A stretch of 64,000 bases of DNA. Origin: VRUE01 sp036376915. GTDB lineage: Bacteria > Actinomycetota > Thermoleophilia > Solirubrobacterales > 70-9. The notes below the pieces were generated by a model. The model had not been told where the DNA came from. It saw nothing but the letters and a program-made list of their open reading frames with translations, and did not search any database. Of this stretch, positions 16,297 through 25,529 are shown piece by piece. Made by a program: the position numbers and the translations under genes. Position 1 is the first letter of the stretch; every line of letters begins with the position of its first letter. Location of the stretch: the NCBI GenBank assembly GCA_036376915.1, contig DASUZK010000059.1:62001-126000 (forward strand). Reading direction: 5' to 3'.

Positions 16297-19200
16297 TCAG
16301 TCGGCGGCGTCTTCGGAGGGCGCCTCGAGGAAAGCGGTTCGCAGCCGCTCGAGCGGGGCGGACCGGGCGTCCCCCGAGGCCAAGAGCCCATCGATGCGGG
16401 CCAGGTACTCGTACCGCTTTCCAGACGGCAGAAGCCGGCGGCAGCGCTCGATCGCCTGATCGGCCTCCTGCGTCTGCCCGGCCGCCGCCGCCGCGAGCGC
16501 GTGATGGAACTGGATGTCCGGATCGTCGCTGTAAGAACCCGAACACAGCCTCGCAATCGCCAGCGTCCGCGGGTCTTCCGCGGCCTCCAGGCACTCGCTG
16601 TCAGCCGCGAACGGCTCCACCCCTTCGACTTCTGCGATCGCTCGGGCTGAGCCGTACATCCTGGCGAGGTCCAGCAGCGCGACACGGGCCAGGAGGGCCG
16701 GGAGTTCGGGAGCCAGTAGTGCGGCCTCATGCAAGGCGCTTACAACGTGTGGGGCGAGGAGCTCGTCGGAGTTCTCTTCCAGGTAATCGAAGGACTCCTC
16801 TCCCCCGAGCGCAATCCACTCCATGAGTGGATTGCGCTCGGGCTGGGCACTCTCCTCCTCAGCTCGTTTGTAGAGAATGGTCCAGCCCTCGTCGCCGGCG
16901 GCCGGACTGGCCAGCCAATCCGGCAGCTTCCGGCCGATGTCGCGCTCCCAGATCGAATCGAACGCAGCCTCGTCGGACGAGCGCAGGCGACCCAGGAAGG
17001 CGCGAGCGTCGGAAGAGAGCTCGTCCCCTCGCACCCCGCGCGCCCCGTCCAGGGCGAGCACCCCGTCCGCGACGGCCCCGGCCAGGTCACCCTCGTCGGA
17101 GTGCCATTGCGCCCGGCTCAGCAGGATGAACCCGACCGCGTCTTGCTGCCGATTTTCCTCCAGCGCCTCCTCGATCGCCTCCAGCGCCTCCTCGCTGCGG
17201 TTCAGGTTGCGGAGGATCGTGGAGAGGTTTTCGAGCGACATCGCGAGCTCCGACAGCCAGCGCTCCGGATCGTCTGCCGCCAAGCTACCGAAGCACTCCA
17301 GCGCCTCCTCGATCACCCTCAGCGCCTCCTCCATCCGTCGATTCCGCCCAAGCAGTGTCGCCAGGTTGTTGAGCGAGGCGGCCAGGGCCGGCAGGTAGTG
17401 CTCTCCGGCTTCGTCGAGCAGCCCCCGCTGCAGCTTCACCGCCTCCTCGATCGCCTCCAGCGCCTCCGTCTCGTCGCCGAGTATTCCTATGACGTTCGAG
17501 AGGTCGTTTAGGGCTATCGACAGCTCTGCCGCATGACGCTTCGGATCGAGCTCGAACAGCTCTCGACACCAATCGACGGCCTCCCGGACGAGGGGCAGCG
17601 CCTCCTCCCTCCATCTGCGCGGCGGAAGGACTCCCGCCAGGTTGCGCAGCGAGCCGGCGAGCTCCGGCAGCCAGCGCTCCGGATCGTCATCCGCGAACTC
17701 CCGATAGCCCTCTACCGCCTCCTCGATCGCCTCCAGCGCTTCCTCTCCTCTCCCCAGGTTGCCGAGGACGTTCGAGAGGGTGACGAGCCCACCGCTGAGC
17801 GAGGGCAGATAGCGATCGCGGTCATGTGCCACCAAGCTCCGATAGCCCTCTACCGCCGCCTCTACCGCCTCTACCGCCTCCTCGCTCCGCCACATGTCAT
17901 TGAAGAGCCCGGCCAGGTTGTTGCGGGAGTTGGCGAGCGCATGCTGGTGTTCAAGTTCGTCCCCTATCGCCAGTTCGTCCCCCATCGCCAACACCTTCCG
18001 GATTTCCACCGCCTCCTCGCCCGCTTCCACCGCCTCCTCCCCGCGGTTGCTGTGGGCGAGGGCGATGGAGAAGCCAGCCAGCAGGCCAGCGAATTCACTC
18101 GGGGAAGCGGGCTTCTCGACCTCCCTCCGGAGCGTCTCGATGGCCACCCGGTAGAGGGCTGCCGCCAGGCCGGCCATCGCCGGCCCGGCTTCGCCGGCGC
18201 GCCGTGCGGCCTCCACGACTTTTGCTCTCGGCCGGGAGGCGAGGACGGCGAGCTCGACCGACGCCGCCAGCTCCGGCTCGGAGGTCGAGTGGATGGCCTG
18301 CCGGACGAGGCCCGGCAGGCGCTCGCCTAGTGCCCGGCCGACCTGCTCGGCCAGCGGATCGCTTCCCGTGCAGGCGCGGGCCAGGGTGTTCAGCGCCCGC
18401 GCCAGCTGGGCCTCGGACGCTGTGTCCAGTGCGGCCTCGATGAGCTCCGGGCGCTTCGTGCACTCTCGCCCGACGAGTGCCTCCCCGAGCATGTCCGGCT
18501 CGACCGGCGAGATCGCCGGCGCCCGATCCAGCTGCCCGCTGGCGTAAAGGTGGCTGAGCCAGCGCGCGACTTCCAGCTTTCGCTCCGGCACCGCCTCCTC
18601 CAGGTGGGGTATCGCACCCACGAGTGAGAGCGCTTCCTCCTCGGTGTCGGCCCCCAGCATCGTCGCCACAGCCGCGGCTGGCGCGTGCAGCGATCGATCC
18701 AGCTCAGTGCCCAGACTTCTGTCCCAGCGTTGCCAGTACTGTGCCTCGTGGCGATCGATCAGCTCGAGCATCACCTCGTCGCGGCCCAGCGTGTCTATGT
18801 CGATTGTCGGATCCTCGGCGCAGAGCAGCGCTGCCGCGAGGACGAAGAGGGGTCGGTCGAAGTGCGCTTGCTCCAGTGACACCCGCGGCACAGCCGCGGC
18901 CTCGGTGCCCAGCTGCGCGCGGAAGGCGACGACCCCCGCCTCGAACAGGCGCCGGCTGTCGAGCCGGTGCTCGGGGTCGCCGAGCCCGACCTCCTCGGCC
19001 TGCCTCAGGACCGCGGCGATCGCCTCTCGGTCGTCTCCGCTCGCAAACAGCTCCTCCAGCTCTCGCCTCGTGCCGGCCTGGCGGCAGACGAGCACCAGCC
19101 GCACGGCCGCGCCACTCGCCCGATATGCGAGCTGCCCGATCAGAGAGCCGACCGCCTCGGGCCGGGTCTCGGCGTAATCGATCGCCACGAGCAAGCGGCC

Positions 19201-20217
19201 CGGCCACTCCACGAGTCGCTCGAGCTTTGCGCCCACGTCTGTCACCGCGTCCAGCGTGAGAAGGCCTGCCGTCCATCCCGCCCGCTCCGCCCGCCCGCAC
19301 TCCTCGAGCGCCAGGCGGGTCTTGCCCGACCCACCACTGCCGGTGACCAAGAGGACATCCAGTCGCTTGGGTGACTCTCTCCAGTGCATGAACTGCGCTT
19401 GGAGCTCCTCGCGCTCGATCAGCTCGACGGCGCTGTAGCGTGGCTTGAGCAGCTCGCTCGGCGCGTACTCGGCCTTGGGATCCAGCTCGTAGGGGGGAGG
19501 CAGGATGGGCAGCTTCCTGGCCTCTCCCCGCCGCGTCGCGGCCGCCGCGCGTTCGCCCTCGACGGCGTCGTCCCAGGTTCCGTTCGTGTGTGCGGCTTCG
19601 CTGCGTTCGATTAGCCCCTGGAACTCGTCCACTACCACCGACATCGGAACGGCGAACGCTCTGGGGTCGTGCTCCTCGCGCGTGCTCTCGATGACGCCGC
19701 AGACGAGGCCGGTGCGCATGTTCAGCAGGGGACTGCCGCTAAACCCGGGCACCACCTGGCCGTCCCTCAGCTTGAAGACGCCGAGGTCCCCGAAGACGCC
19801 CTCGAACTCGACCCTCGTCCCGTGAGACTCGACTACCCCGGGTCGGTGCATGCCTCGGCTGAAGGCCGACAGCCTGAGGCGATCGGCTTCGTCGCCGGCT
19901 GCTGGTACTTCAACCCCGAGCCGGACGCTCTGGTGCCCGTCGGGCGGCTCCCCCACTCGCAGCAGGGCGATGTCGGGAAAGGCGAAACCCTCCAACGGGG
20001 AATCCCCCTCGAGCTGGGGAGCGGAGGCAACGATCTCGGCCGGGGACGTCCAACCTCCCCTCGAAACCGTAATCGGCTTCCCGCCGTCGACCACGTGGGC
20101 GCAAGTGAGAATCTCCCCCTGGGCTACGAAGAACCCGGTCCCACTGAACTCGCCGCCGCGGTCGATTCGAACCACGCACTCGTCCAGCAGGGATATGAGC
20201 GGGTTTCCCTCCGCCAC
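16297..20217 (-). CDS. Trypsin-like protease / STAND NTPase / TPR fusion protein (predicted conflict-system sensor-effector)
   Basis: A 1306-residue multidomain protein. Residues 1-205 form a trypsin-like protease with a full triad: His41 (TCAHVVDG), Asp82 (PDIALLRV) and Ser160 (PGFSGSP). Residues 270-560 form a STAND/AAA-type NTPase with Walker A GSGGSGKT (293-300) and Walker B RLLVAIDYAE (341-350). About residues 700-1050 are TPR units recognisable by repeated EEALEAIEEAVEGYRE-type helices; the rest is helical. No signal peptide, so cytosolic. Such trypsin-NTPase-repeat proteins, often beside a Trypco protein, were described as predicted immune or conflict systems in which the protease is released on sensing an invader; here that is inference. 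The GTG start lies 9 bases after the Trypco1-like stop. Confidence 0.88.
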   Translation of the reverse strand: MAEGNPLISLLDECVVRIDRGGEFSGTGFFVAQGEILTCAHVVDGGKPITVSRGGWTSPAEIVASAPQLEGDSPLEGFAFPDIALLRVGEPPDGHQSVRLGVEVPAAGDEADRLRLSAFSRGMHRPGVVESHGTRVEFEGVFGDLGVFKLRDGQVVPGFSGSPLLNMRTGLVCGVIESTREEHDPRAFAVPMSVVVDEFQGLIERSEAAHTNGTWDDAVEGERAAAATRRGEARKLPILPPPYELDPKAEYAPSELLKPRYSAVELIEREELQAQFMHWRESPKRLDVLLVTGSGGSGKTRLALEECGRAERAGWTAGLLTLDAVTDVGAKLERLVEWPGRLLVAIDYAETRPEAVGSLIGQLAYRASGAAVRLVLVCRQAGTRRELEELFASGDDREAIAAVLRQAEEVGLGDPEHRLDSRRLFEAGVVAFRAQLGTEAAAVPRVSLEQAHFDRPLFVLAAALLCAEDPTIDIDTLGRDEVMLELIDRHEAQYWQRWDRSLGTELDRSLHAPAAAVATMLGADTEEEALSLVGAIPHLEEAVPERKLEVARWLSHLYASGQLDRAPAISPVEPDMLGEALVGRECTKRPELIEAALDTASEAQLARALNTLARACTGSDPLAEQVGRALGERLPGLVRQAIHSTSEPELAASVELAVLASRPRAKVVEAARRAGEAGPAMAGLAAALYRVAIETLRREVEKPASPSEFAGLLAGFSIALAHSNRGEEAVEAGEEAVEIRKVLAMGDELAIGDELEHQHALANSRNNLAGLFNDMWRSEEAVEAVEAAVEGYRSLVAHDRDRYLPSLSGGLVTLSNVLGNLGRGEEALEAIEEAVEGYREFADDDPERWLPELAGSLRNLAGVLPPRRWREEALPLVREAVDWCRELFELDPKRHAAELSIALNDLSNVIGILGDETEALEAIEEAVKLQRGLLDEAGEHYLPALAASLNNLATLLGRNRRMEEALRVIEEALECFGSLAADDPERWLSELAMSLENLSTILRNLNRSEEALEAIEEALEENRQQDAVGFILLSRAQWHSDEGDLAGAVADGVLALDGARGVRGDELSSDARAFLGRLRSSDEAAFDSIWERDIGRKLPDWLASPAAGDEGWTILYKRAEEESAQPERNPLMEWIALGGEESFDYLEENSDELLAPHVVSALHEAALLAPELPALLARVALLDLARMYGSARAIAEVEGVEPFAADSECLEAAEDPRTLAIARLCSGSYSDDPDIQFHHALAAAAAGQTQEADQAIERCRRLLPSGKRYEYLARIDGLLASGDARSAPLERLRTAFLEAPSEDAAD
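16804..16842. repeat. 18-bp perfect inverted repeat inside the trypsin-STAND-TPR coding sequence
   Basis: Arms 16804-16821 and 16825-16842 are exact reverse complements with a 3-base CAT loop. On the coding strand the arms encode PERNPL and EWIALG on either side of a methionine. Perfect arms of this length with a tiny loop would form a very stable hairpin in DNA or mRNA and are unusual within a coding region. Confidence 0.9.
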
Positions 20218-20226
20218 CGAGTTCGC

Positions 20227-20538
20227 CTAACGCTCGTTGGCCCACTCGAGCGTCACGACGAGCGAACCCCTTCCTTCCCCCTCGACCAAGAGGCCGCTCA
20301 GCTTCCCGTTCTTGACCGCAAGCTCCATGCCGAACTCGACGGTGGTCCTGTTGGGTTCGACCTTGGCCAAGGCTGCGTGGATCGCCTTGGCCACGCCCTG
20401 GAGCGTCTCGCCCACCCCGTCGAAATCGAGCTTGCCCATCGCACCGACCTTCTTGGCTCCCTCCTCGTCCACCGCCGCTACCCGCGCCAGCGCGGTGGAG
20501 CCGTTGGGAAGGGACACCTCGACTATCTGCTCTTGCAC
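20227..20538 (-). CDS. Trypco1-type (trypsin-co-occurring domain 1) small protein
   Basis: A 103-residue soluble protein. The start EQIVEVSLPNGSTALARV, the middle helix LQGVAKAIHAALAKVEPNRT and the end VEFGMELAVKNGKL...GSLVVTLEWA follow the pattern of the trypsin-co-occurring domain 1 family, which is found next to trypsin-NTPase proteins in predicted bacterial conflict systems. The next gene is exactly such a protein. The GTG at 20538 is chosen because AGGAG lies seven bases upstream and the family core starts there; an ATG 12 codons further up is less likely. It probably modulates or recruits the protease protein; this role is inferred from co-occurrence only. Confidence 0.8.
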   Translation of the reverse strand: MQEQIVEVSLPNGSTALARVAAVDEEGAKKVGAMGKLDFDGVGETLQGVAKAIHAALAKVEPNRTTVEFGMELAVKNGKLSGLLVEGEGRGSLVVTLEWANER

Positions 20539-20603
20539 CTTTGGTCTCCTGTGGTCCGCGGCATTCGATTGCAATGTAGTAACGACTCAGATGCGTTTGA
20601 CCT

Positions 20604-21596
<993 letters not shown>

Positions 21597-21625
21597 GCAG
21601 CGATTCTTTCAGCCCGGCCTGCCGC

Positions 21626-21988
21626 TCAGCTGCCCTGCGGCGCGTAGCGGTTGTGAAGCATCAGGTCGTTGCCGTCGGGATCGGTGAAGAAGGCCATGTG
21701 GCAGACCCCGGTGTCCATGATCTCGCCGGCGAACTCCACCCCCTTGGCCTCGAGCTCCGTTCGCGCCGCAGCGACGTCGTCCACGTGCAGCGCCGGGTGC
21801 GCGTTCTTCTGCGCCGCGAACTCCATCCCGAATTTCTCCGGCTCCCAGATGCCGAAGCACGTCTCCCCGGCCCAGAACTCGAAGCGTGAGTTCGCGTCCG
21901 GGCGCAACCCGAGCGTCTCGACGTAAAACCCCCGCGAGCGCTCGGCGTCCTGCGAGGGGATTCCTATGAAGTCTGCCTTGGTGATCAT
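21626..21988 (-). CDS. VOC (glyoxalase/bleomycin-resistance) family protein
   Basis: A 120-residue protein with the paired beta-alpha-beta-beta-beta fold of the vicinal-oxygen-chelate family: IGIPSQDAERSRGFYVETLGL at the N-terminus, ALHVDDVAAARTELEAKG in the middle and MAFFTDPDGNDLMLHN at the end, the usual C-terminal signature. Members include glyoxalases, dioxygenases and resistance proteins; the substrate cannot be told. The ATG at 21988 is chosen because GGAGG precedes it by four bases; a start ten codons upstream lacks such a site. It lies upstream of purM on the same strand. Confidence 0.88.
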   Translation of the reverse strand: MITKADFIGIPSQDAERSRGFYVETLGLRPDANSRFEFWAGETCFGIWEPEKFGMEFAAQKNAHPALHVDDVAAARTELEAKGVEFAGEIMDTGVCHMAFFTDPDGNDLMLHNRYAPQGS

Positions 21989-22066
21989 CGGTCCTCCAGG
22001 TGTCGTGGGAAACGCCAAGCTAACTCCAAATCAACTCCAAGTTCGTCCAAATTTTGGAATTAGCTG

Positions 22067-22876
22067 CTAACGACGCAATTTCGAGAGCACCACAGCCGCG
22101 AGCCCCAGTCGGTACGCCGCATAGGGCCACAGCGCCCGGTCGCGCTCGACCAGCTTGATCAGGCGCTGGGAGGCGAGGGTGGAGGCGAAGGAGGCGGCGA
22201 CGCCGATCGCCATCGACCGGCGCAACGCGGGTGAGGCACCGCGACGGCGCAGGCGAACGCCCTTCAGCAGGGTGGCCCCGACGATGATCGGCAGCGCGAT
22301 CGTGCGCGAGAGCAGGTTTGCCTGGTCGCGGGAGAAATGACGCCAGCGCGCAGCCGCCAGCGTGATGCCGTTGCGCGAGACGCCGGGCGCGAGCGCCGCG
22401 GTCTGCGCCACGCCGAGGGCGAGCCCGTCGGCGGCTCCCGCCTCGCCCCGCCCGCGCAGCTGGGGCCGCGCGTCCCCCGCGATCATCGCCACCGCCCCGA
22501 CGAGCAGCCCTATCGCGGTCGCGCAAGGCCCGCCGAGGTGGCGCTCGATCGGCCGCTCGAGCTTGTAGCCAACAGCTGCGGCAGGGAGGAAGGAGAGCGC
22601 CAGCACGGTCGCCCCGCGCAGGTCGAACTCGCGCAGCTCTTCGGCGATCAGCCGGCGCTGGCCGATCAGCAGCGCCGCCGCGGCCCCGGCGTGCAGCGCG
22701 ACCTCGAAGCTCTTGCGCACCTCGGGGTCGATCGTCTCCCACTCCCAGTCGGCGAGCCAGGGCACGAGCACGATGTGCGCCGAGCTGGAGACGGGAAGCA
22801 GCTCGGCCGGGCCTTGGACCAGGCCGAGCGCGAGGGCGCGGCGGTCGGGAATGCTGTCCTCGGCGGGACCGCTCAA
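22067..22876 (-). CDS. uppP: Undecaprenyl-diphosphate phosphatase (UppP/BacA family)
   Basis: UppP recycles the carrier lipid of wall and polysaccharide synthesis by removing one phosphate from undecaprenyl diphosphate. The two active-site motifs are clear: ALALGLVQGPAELLPVSSSAH (written here as two parts, ALALGLVQG and PAELLPVSSSAH) and TAALAPGVSRNG. About seven or eight membrane helices fill 269 residues, close to the family norm. No ATG is available near the N-terminus; the TTG at 22876 overlaps the stop of the DedA gene (TTGA), which suggests translational coupling. The position fits the neighbouring envelope-polysaccharide region. Confidence 0.88.
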   Translation of the reverse strand: MSGPAEDSIPDRRALALGLVQGPAELLPVSSSAHIVLVPWLADWEWETIDPEVRKSFEVALHAGAAAALLIGQRRLIAEELREFDLRGATVLALSFLPAAAVGYKLERPIERHLGGPCATAIGLLVGAVAMIAGDARPQLRGRGEAGAADGLALGVAQTAALAPGVSRNGITLAAARWRHFSRDQANLLSRTIALPIIVGATLLKGVRLRRRGASPALRRSMAIGVAASFASTLASQRLIKLVERDRALWPYAAYRLGLAAVVLSKLRR

Positions 22877-23568
22877 GCTCCGCGCGAGCCCGCCGGCTCC
22901 GGCTCCGGCTCCGGCGCCGCGACGGGCTCCTCGTCGCTCTTGCCACCACCACCCCGCCGCCTCAACAGCAGGTAGACGACGAGGGCTATCGCCGCGGCCA
23001 GCACCGCGTAGTCGAGGTAATGCAGATGGTCTCGCCACTCCTCCCAGTTGTCGCCGACGCTCTTGCCGATCAGGCTCAGCATCAGGACCCAGGGGATGCA
23101 GCCGAGCAGGGTAAGCACGGTGAAGCGCCAGAAGGGCATCTTCGCCACCCCGGCCGGCAGCGAGATGAAGGTGCGGATGATCGGCAGCATGCGCGAGAAG
23201 AAGACGGTCGCGTCGCCGTAGCGCGCGAACCAGTCGTCCGCCCATTTCAGGTACTTCGGCGGCAGGTGGATCAGCTTGTTCTTCTCGAGCAGGTCGATCC
23301 GGCCGTAGTAACCCACCGCGTAAGCGGCCCAGGAGCCGACGAGGTTGCCGAGCACGCCCGCGGCGACGACCCCGAACATGGTCAGCTCGCCGGCGGCGAC
23401 GCTGGAGCCGGCGAAGAGCATGATCGCCTCGCTCGGCACCGGCAGGCAGGCGGACTCCAGCGCCATCAGGATGAAGACCGCCGGCAGCCCGGTGCTGCTG
23501 ATGAAGTCGGTCCCCGCGTTGACGATCGGGTCGAGGAAGAAGTCTGTGACGCTGGCGAGCAGGAGCAT
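22873..23568 (-). CDS. DedA family integral membrane protein
   Basis: DedA proteins are inner-membrane proteins needed for envelope integrity; some members flip undecaprenyl phosphate back to the cytoplasm. Family motifs visible are ESACLPVPSEAIMLFAGS, GNLVGSWAAYAVGYYG, FFSRMLPIIRTFISLPAGVA with the conserved arginines, and LGCIPWVLMLSLIG. The C-terminal tail is rich in Glu and Pro. I chose ATG 23568 (231 residues); a TTG 13 codons upstream is also in frame. It overlaps uppP, and both deal with the same lipid carrier, which makes a joint role in undecaprenyl-phosphate recycling plausible. Confidence 0.88.
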   Translation of the reverse strand: MLLLASVTDFFLDPIVNAGTDFISSTGLPAVFILMALESACLPVPSEAIMLFAGSSVAAGELTMFGVVAAGVLGNLVGSWAAYAVGYYGRIDLLEKNKLIHLPPKYLKWADDWFARYGDATVFFSRMLPIIRTFISLPAGVAKMPFWRFTVLTLLGCIPWVLMLSLIGKSVGDNWEEWRDHLHYLDYAVLAAAIALVVYLLLRRRGGGGKSDEEPVAAPEPEPEPAGSRGA

Positions 23569-23625
23569 GCGAGAAGCGGGGATTGTAGGGACGCGACCGA
23601 ACAGCAACTAAACTGGCCCGGTTCC

Positions 23626-25515
23626 ATGCGCCGGTTGAACCACCCCGTCTACCGCAACCGGGTCCTCCAGTTGGTTGCCGACGGCGCCCTCGTCGCGCTG
23701 GCCTTCTACCTGGCCTTCCGCCTGCGCTTCCTCGACGATCCGAACGGCCTGCCCGACCGCTACTGGACGCTGTTCCTGCAGGCCGTCGGTTTCGTCGTCG
23801 CCGTCAAGCTCTCGGTCTTCGCCGCCTTCGGGCTCTACCAGAAGTGGTGGCGCTACGTCAGCGGCCGCGACTTCCTCTTGATCGTCCGCGCGGTTGCCGT
23901 CTCCAGCGCGATCCTCGTCGTCGCCTTCACGGTGATCCAGCCCTTCGCCCACAGCCTGCCGCGCTCGGTCGCGGTGATGGACTTTCTCCTGACGCTGATG
24001 CTGATCACCGGGGCCCGGCTCGCGGTGCGGCTGATCGTCGAGCGACCCTCGCGCGCCGGCCGCCTCCCCAGGCACGAGGTGCTCGTGGTGGGCGCCGGCT
24101 CCGGTGGGCAGATGGTCGTGCGGGAGCTGCAGCTCAACCCGGACCTTGGGGCGACCGCGATCGGGTTCGTCGACGACGACCCTCGCAAGCGGGGGATGCG
24201 GATGCTCGGTCTCAAGGTGCTCGGGTCGACCAAGCAGATCGCGACGATCCTCGACGAGACCCAGCCCGACGAGGTCGTGATCGCGATCCCCTCCGCCCCC
24301 GGGACCCTCCGCGCCAAGGTCGTAGCCGCCTGCCGCGAGCGCGAGATCCGGGTGCGCACGCTGCCGACCGTGTTCGAGCTCCTGCGCGGCGGGGTCCAGC
24401 TCAACAAGCAGCTGCGCGACGTCCAGGTCGAGGACGTGCTCGGCCGCGACCCGATCGTCTTCGAGCTGGACCGAGTCGGTGCCTACCTGCGCGACCGCAT
24501 CGTTCTCGTAACCGGCGCCGGCGGCTCGATCGGCTCCGAGCTCTGCCGCCAGATCGCCCGCGTCGGGCCGCGCCTGCTGGTGATGCTCGACCACGCCGAG
24601 GACAACCTCTTCGAGATCGACCGCGAGATGGTCGAGGAGCGGCACTTCACCAGCGTCGAGTCGGTGCTCGCCGACTGCAAGGAGCCGCACCGGATGCTGG
24701 AGGCGATGCAACGCTTCAAGCCCAGCGTCGTCTTCCACGCGGCCGCCTACAAGCACGTGCCGCTGATGGAGGCCAACCCCCTGGAGGCCGTCCGCAACAA
24801 CGCGATCGCCACCCGGATCACCGCGGAGGCCGCCGCCGCCTCCGACGTCGAGCGCTTCGTCCTGATATCGACCGACAAGGCGGTCAACCCGAAGACCGTG
24901 ATGGGCGCCTCGAAGGCGATGGCCGAGTGGATCGTCGAGTCCGCCGGCCGCAAGCACCCTGGCACCCGCTTCGCCAGCGTCCGCTTCGGCAACGTGCTCG
25001 CCTCCTCGGGCAGCGTCGTGCCGATCTTCCGCGGCCAGATAGAGCGCGGCGGGCCGGTGACGGTCACCCACCCGGAGATGACCCGCTACTTCATGACGAT
25101 CCCGGAGGCCGTGCAGCTGGTGATCCGCGCCGGCGACATCGGCGCCGGCAAGGGCGAGGTCTTCGTCCTCGACATGGGCGAGCCGGTGCGGATCGTCGAC
25201 CTCGCCCACAACATGATCCGGCTCGCCGGCTACGAGCCGGAAGCTGACGTCGCGATCGAGTTCACCAAGCCTCGCCCGGGGGAGAAGCTGCACGAGGAAC
25301 TGTTCGGCGTGGCCGAGAGCGGGCAGCCGACCGCGGCGAAGCGGATCCGCCGCGCCGTGCGGGAAACGCCGCTCGACGCGGACTGGGTCGAGGCGACGCT
25401 CAACTCGTTGGAGGACCTGGTGCTGGCCGGTGACGAGGTTAACCTGGCGCAGCGAGTCGTCGAGATGATCACCGCACCGGGCGGGGACGCGGCGGCGGTC
25501 GCCTACGACGAGTAG
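23626..25515 (+). CDS. Membrane-bound nucleotide-sugar 4,6-dehydratase (WbpM/PglF/CapD type)
   Basis: A 629-residue enzyme. The N-terminal part has four membrane helices (for example LQLVADGALVALAFYLAFRL and VGFVVAVKLSVFAAFGLY), then a first Rossmann-like domain (VLVVGAGSGGQMVVREL), then the catalytic SDR domain from about residue 290 with VLVTGAGGSIGSELCRQI, AAAYKHVPLMEANP, STDKAVNPKTVMGASK and a substrate motif near VRFGNVLASSGSVVPIF. This layout is that of UDP-GlcNAc 4,6-dehydratases that start synthesis of modified surface sugars. The exact UDP-sugar is not certain. It leads the plus-strand polysaccharide region and is divergent from dedA-uppP. Confidence 0.92.
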   Translation: MRRLNHPVYRNRVLQLVADGALVALAFYLAFRLRFLDDPNGLPDRYWTLFLQAVGFVVAVKLSVFAAFGLYQKWWRYVSGRDFLLIVRAVAVSSAILVVAFTVIQPFAHSLPRSVAVMDFLLTLMLITGARLAVRLIVERPSRAGRLPRHEVLVVGAGSGGQMVVRELQLNPDLGATAIGFVDDDPRKRGMRMLGLKVLGSTKQIATILDETQPDEVVIAIPSAPGTLRAKVVAACREREIRVRTLPTVFELLRGGVQLNKQLRDVQVEDVLGRDPIVFELDRVGAYLRDRIVLVTGAGGSIGSELCRQIARVGPRLLVMLDHAEDNLFEIDREMVEERHFTSVESVLADCKEPHRMLEAMQRFKPSVVFHAAAYKHVPLMEANPLEAVRNNAIATRITAEAAAASDVERFVLISTDKAVNPKTVMGASKAMAEWIVESAGRKHPGTRFASVRFGNVLASSGSVVPIFRGQIERGGPVTVTHPEMTRYFMTIPEAVQLVIRAGDIGAGKGEVFVLDMGEPVRIVDLAHNMIRLAGYEPEADVAIEFTKPRPGEKLHEELFGVAESGQPTAAKRIRRAVRETPLDADWVEATLNSLEDLVLAGDEVNLAQRVVEMITAPGGDAAAVAYDE

Positions 25516-25529
25516 CCTCTCGCAGCCAC

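Noticed and set aside
23608..25293. Open frame of 561 codons opposite the dehydratase gene
   Set aside because: His/Asp/Gly/Val/Glu-rich low-information sequence typical of antisense frames in GC-rich DNA.
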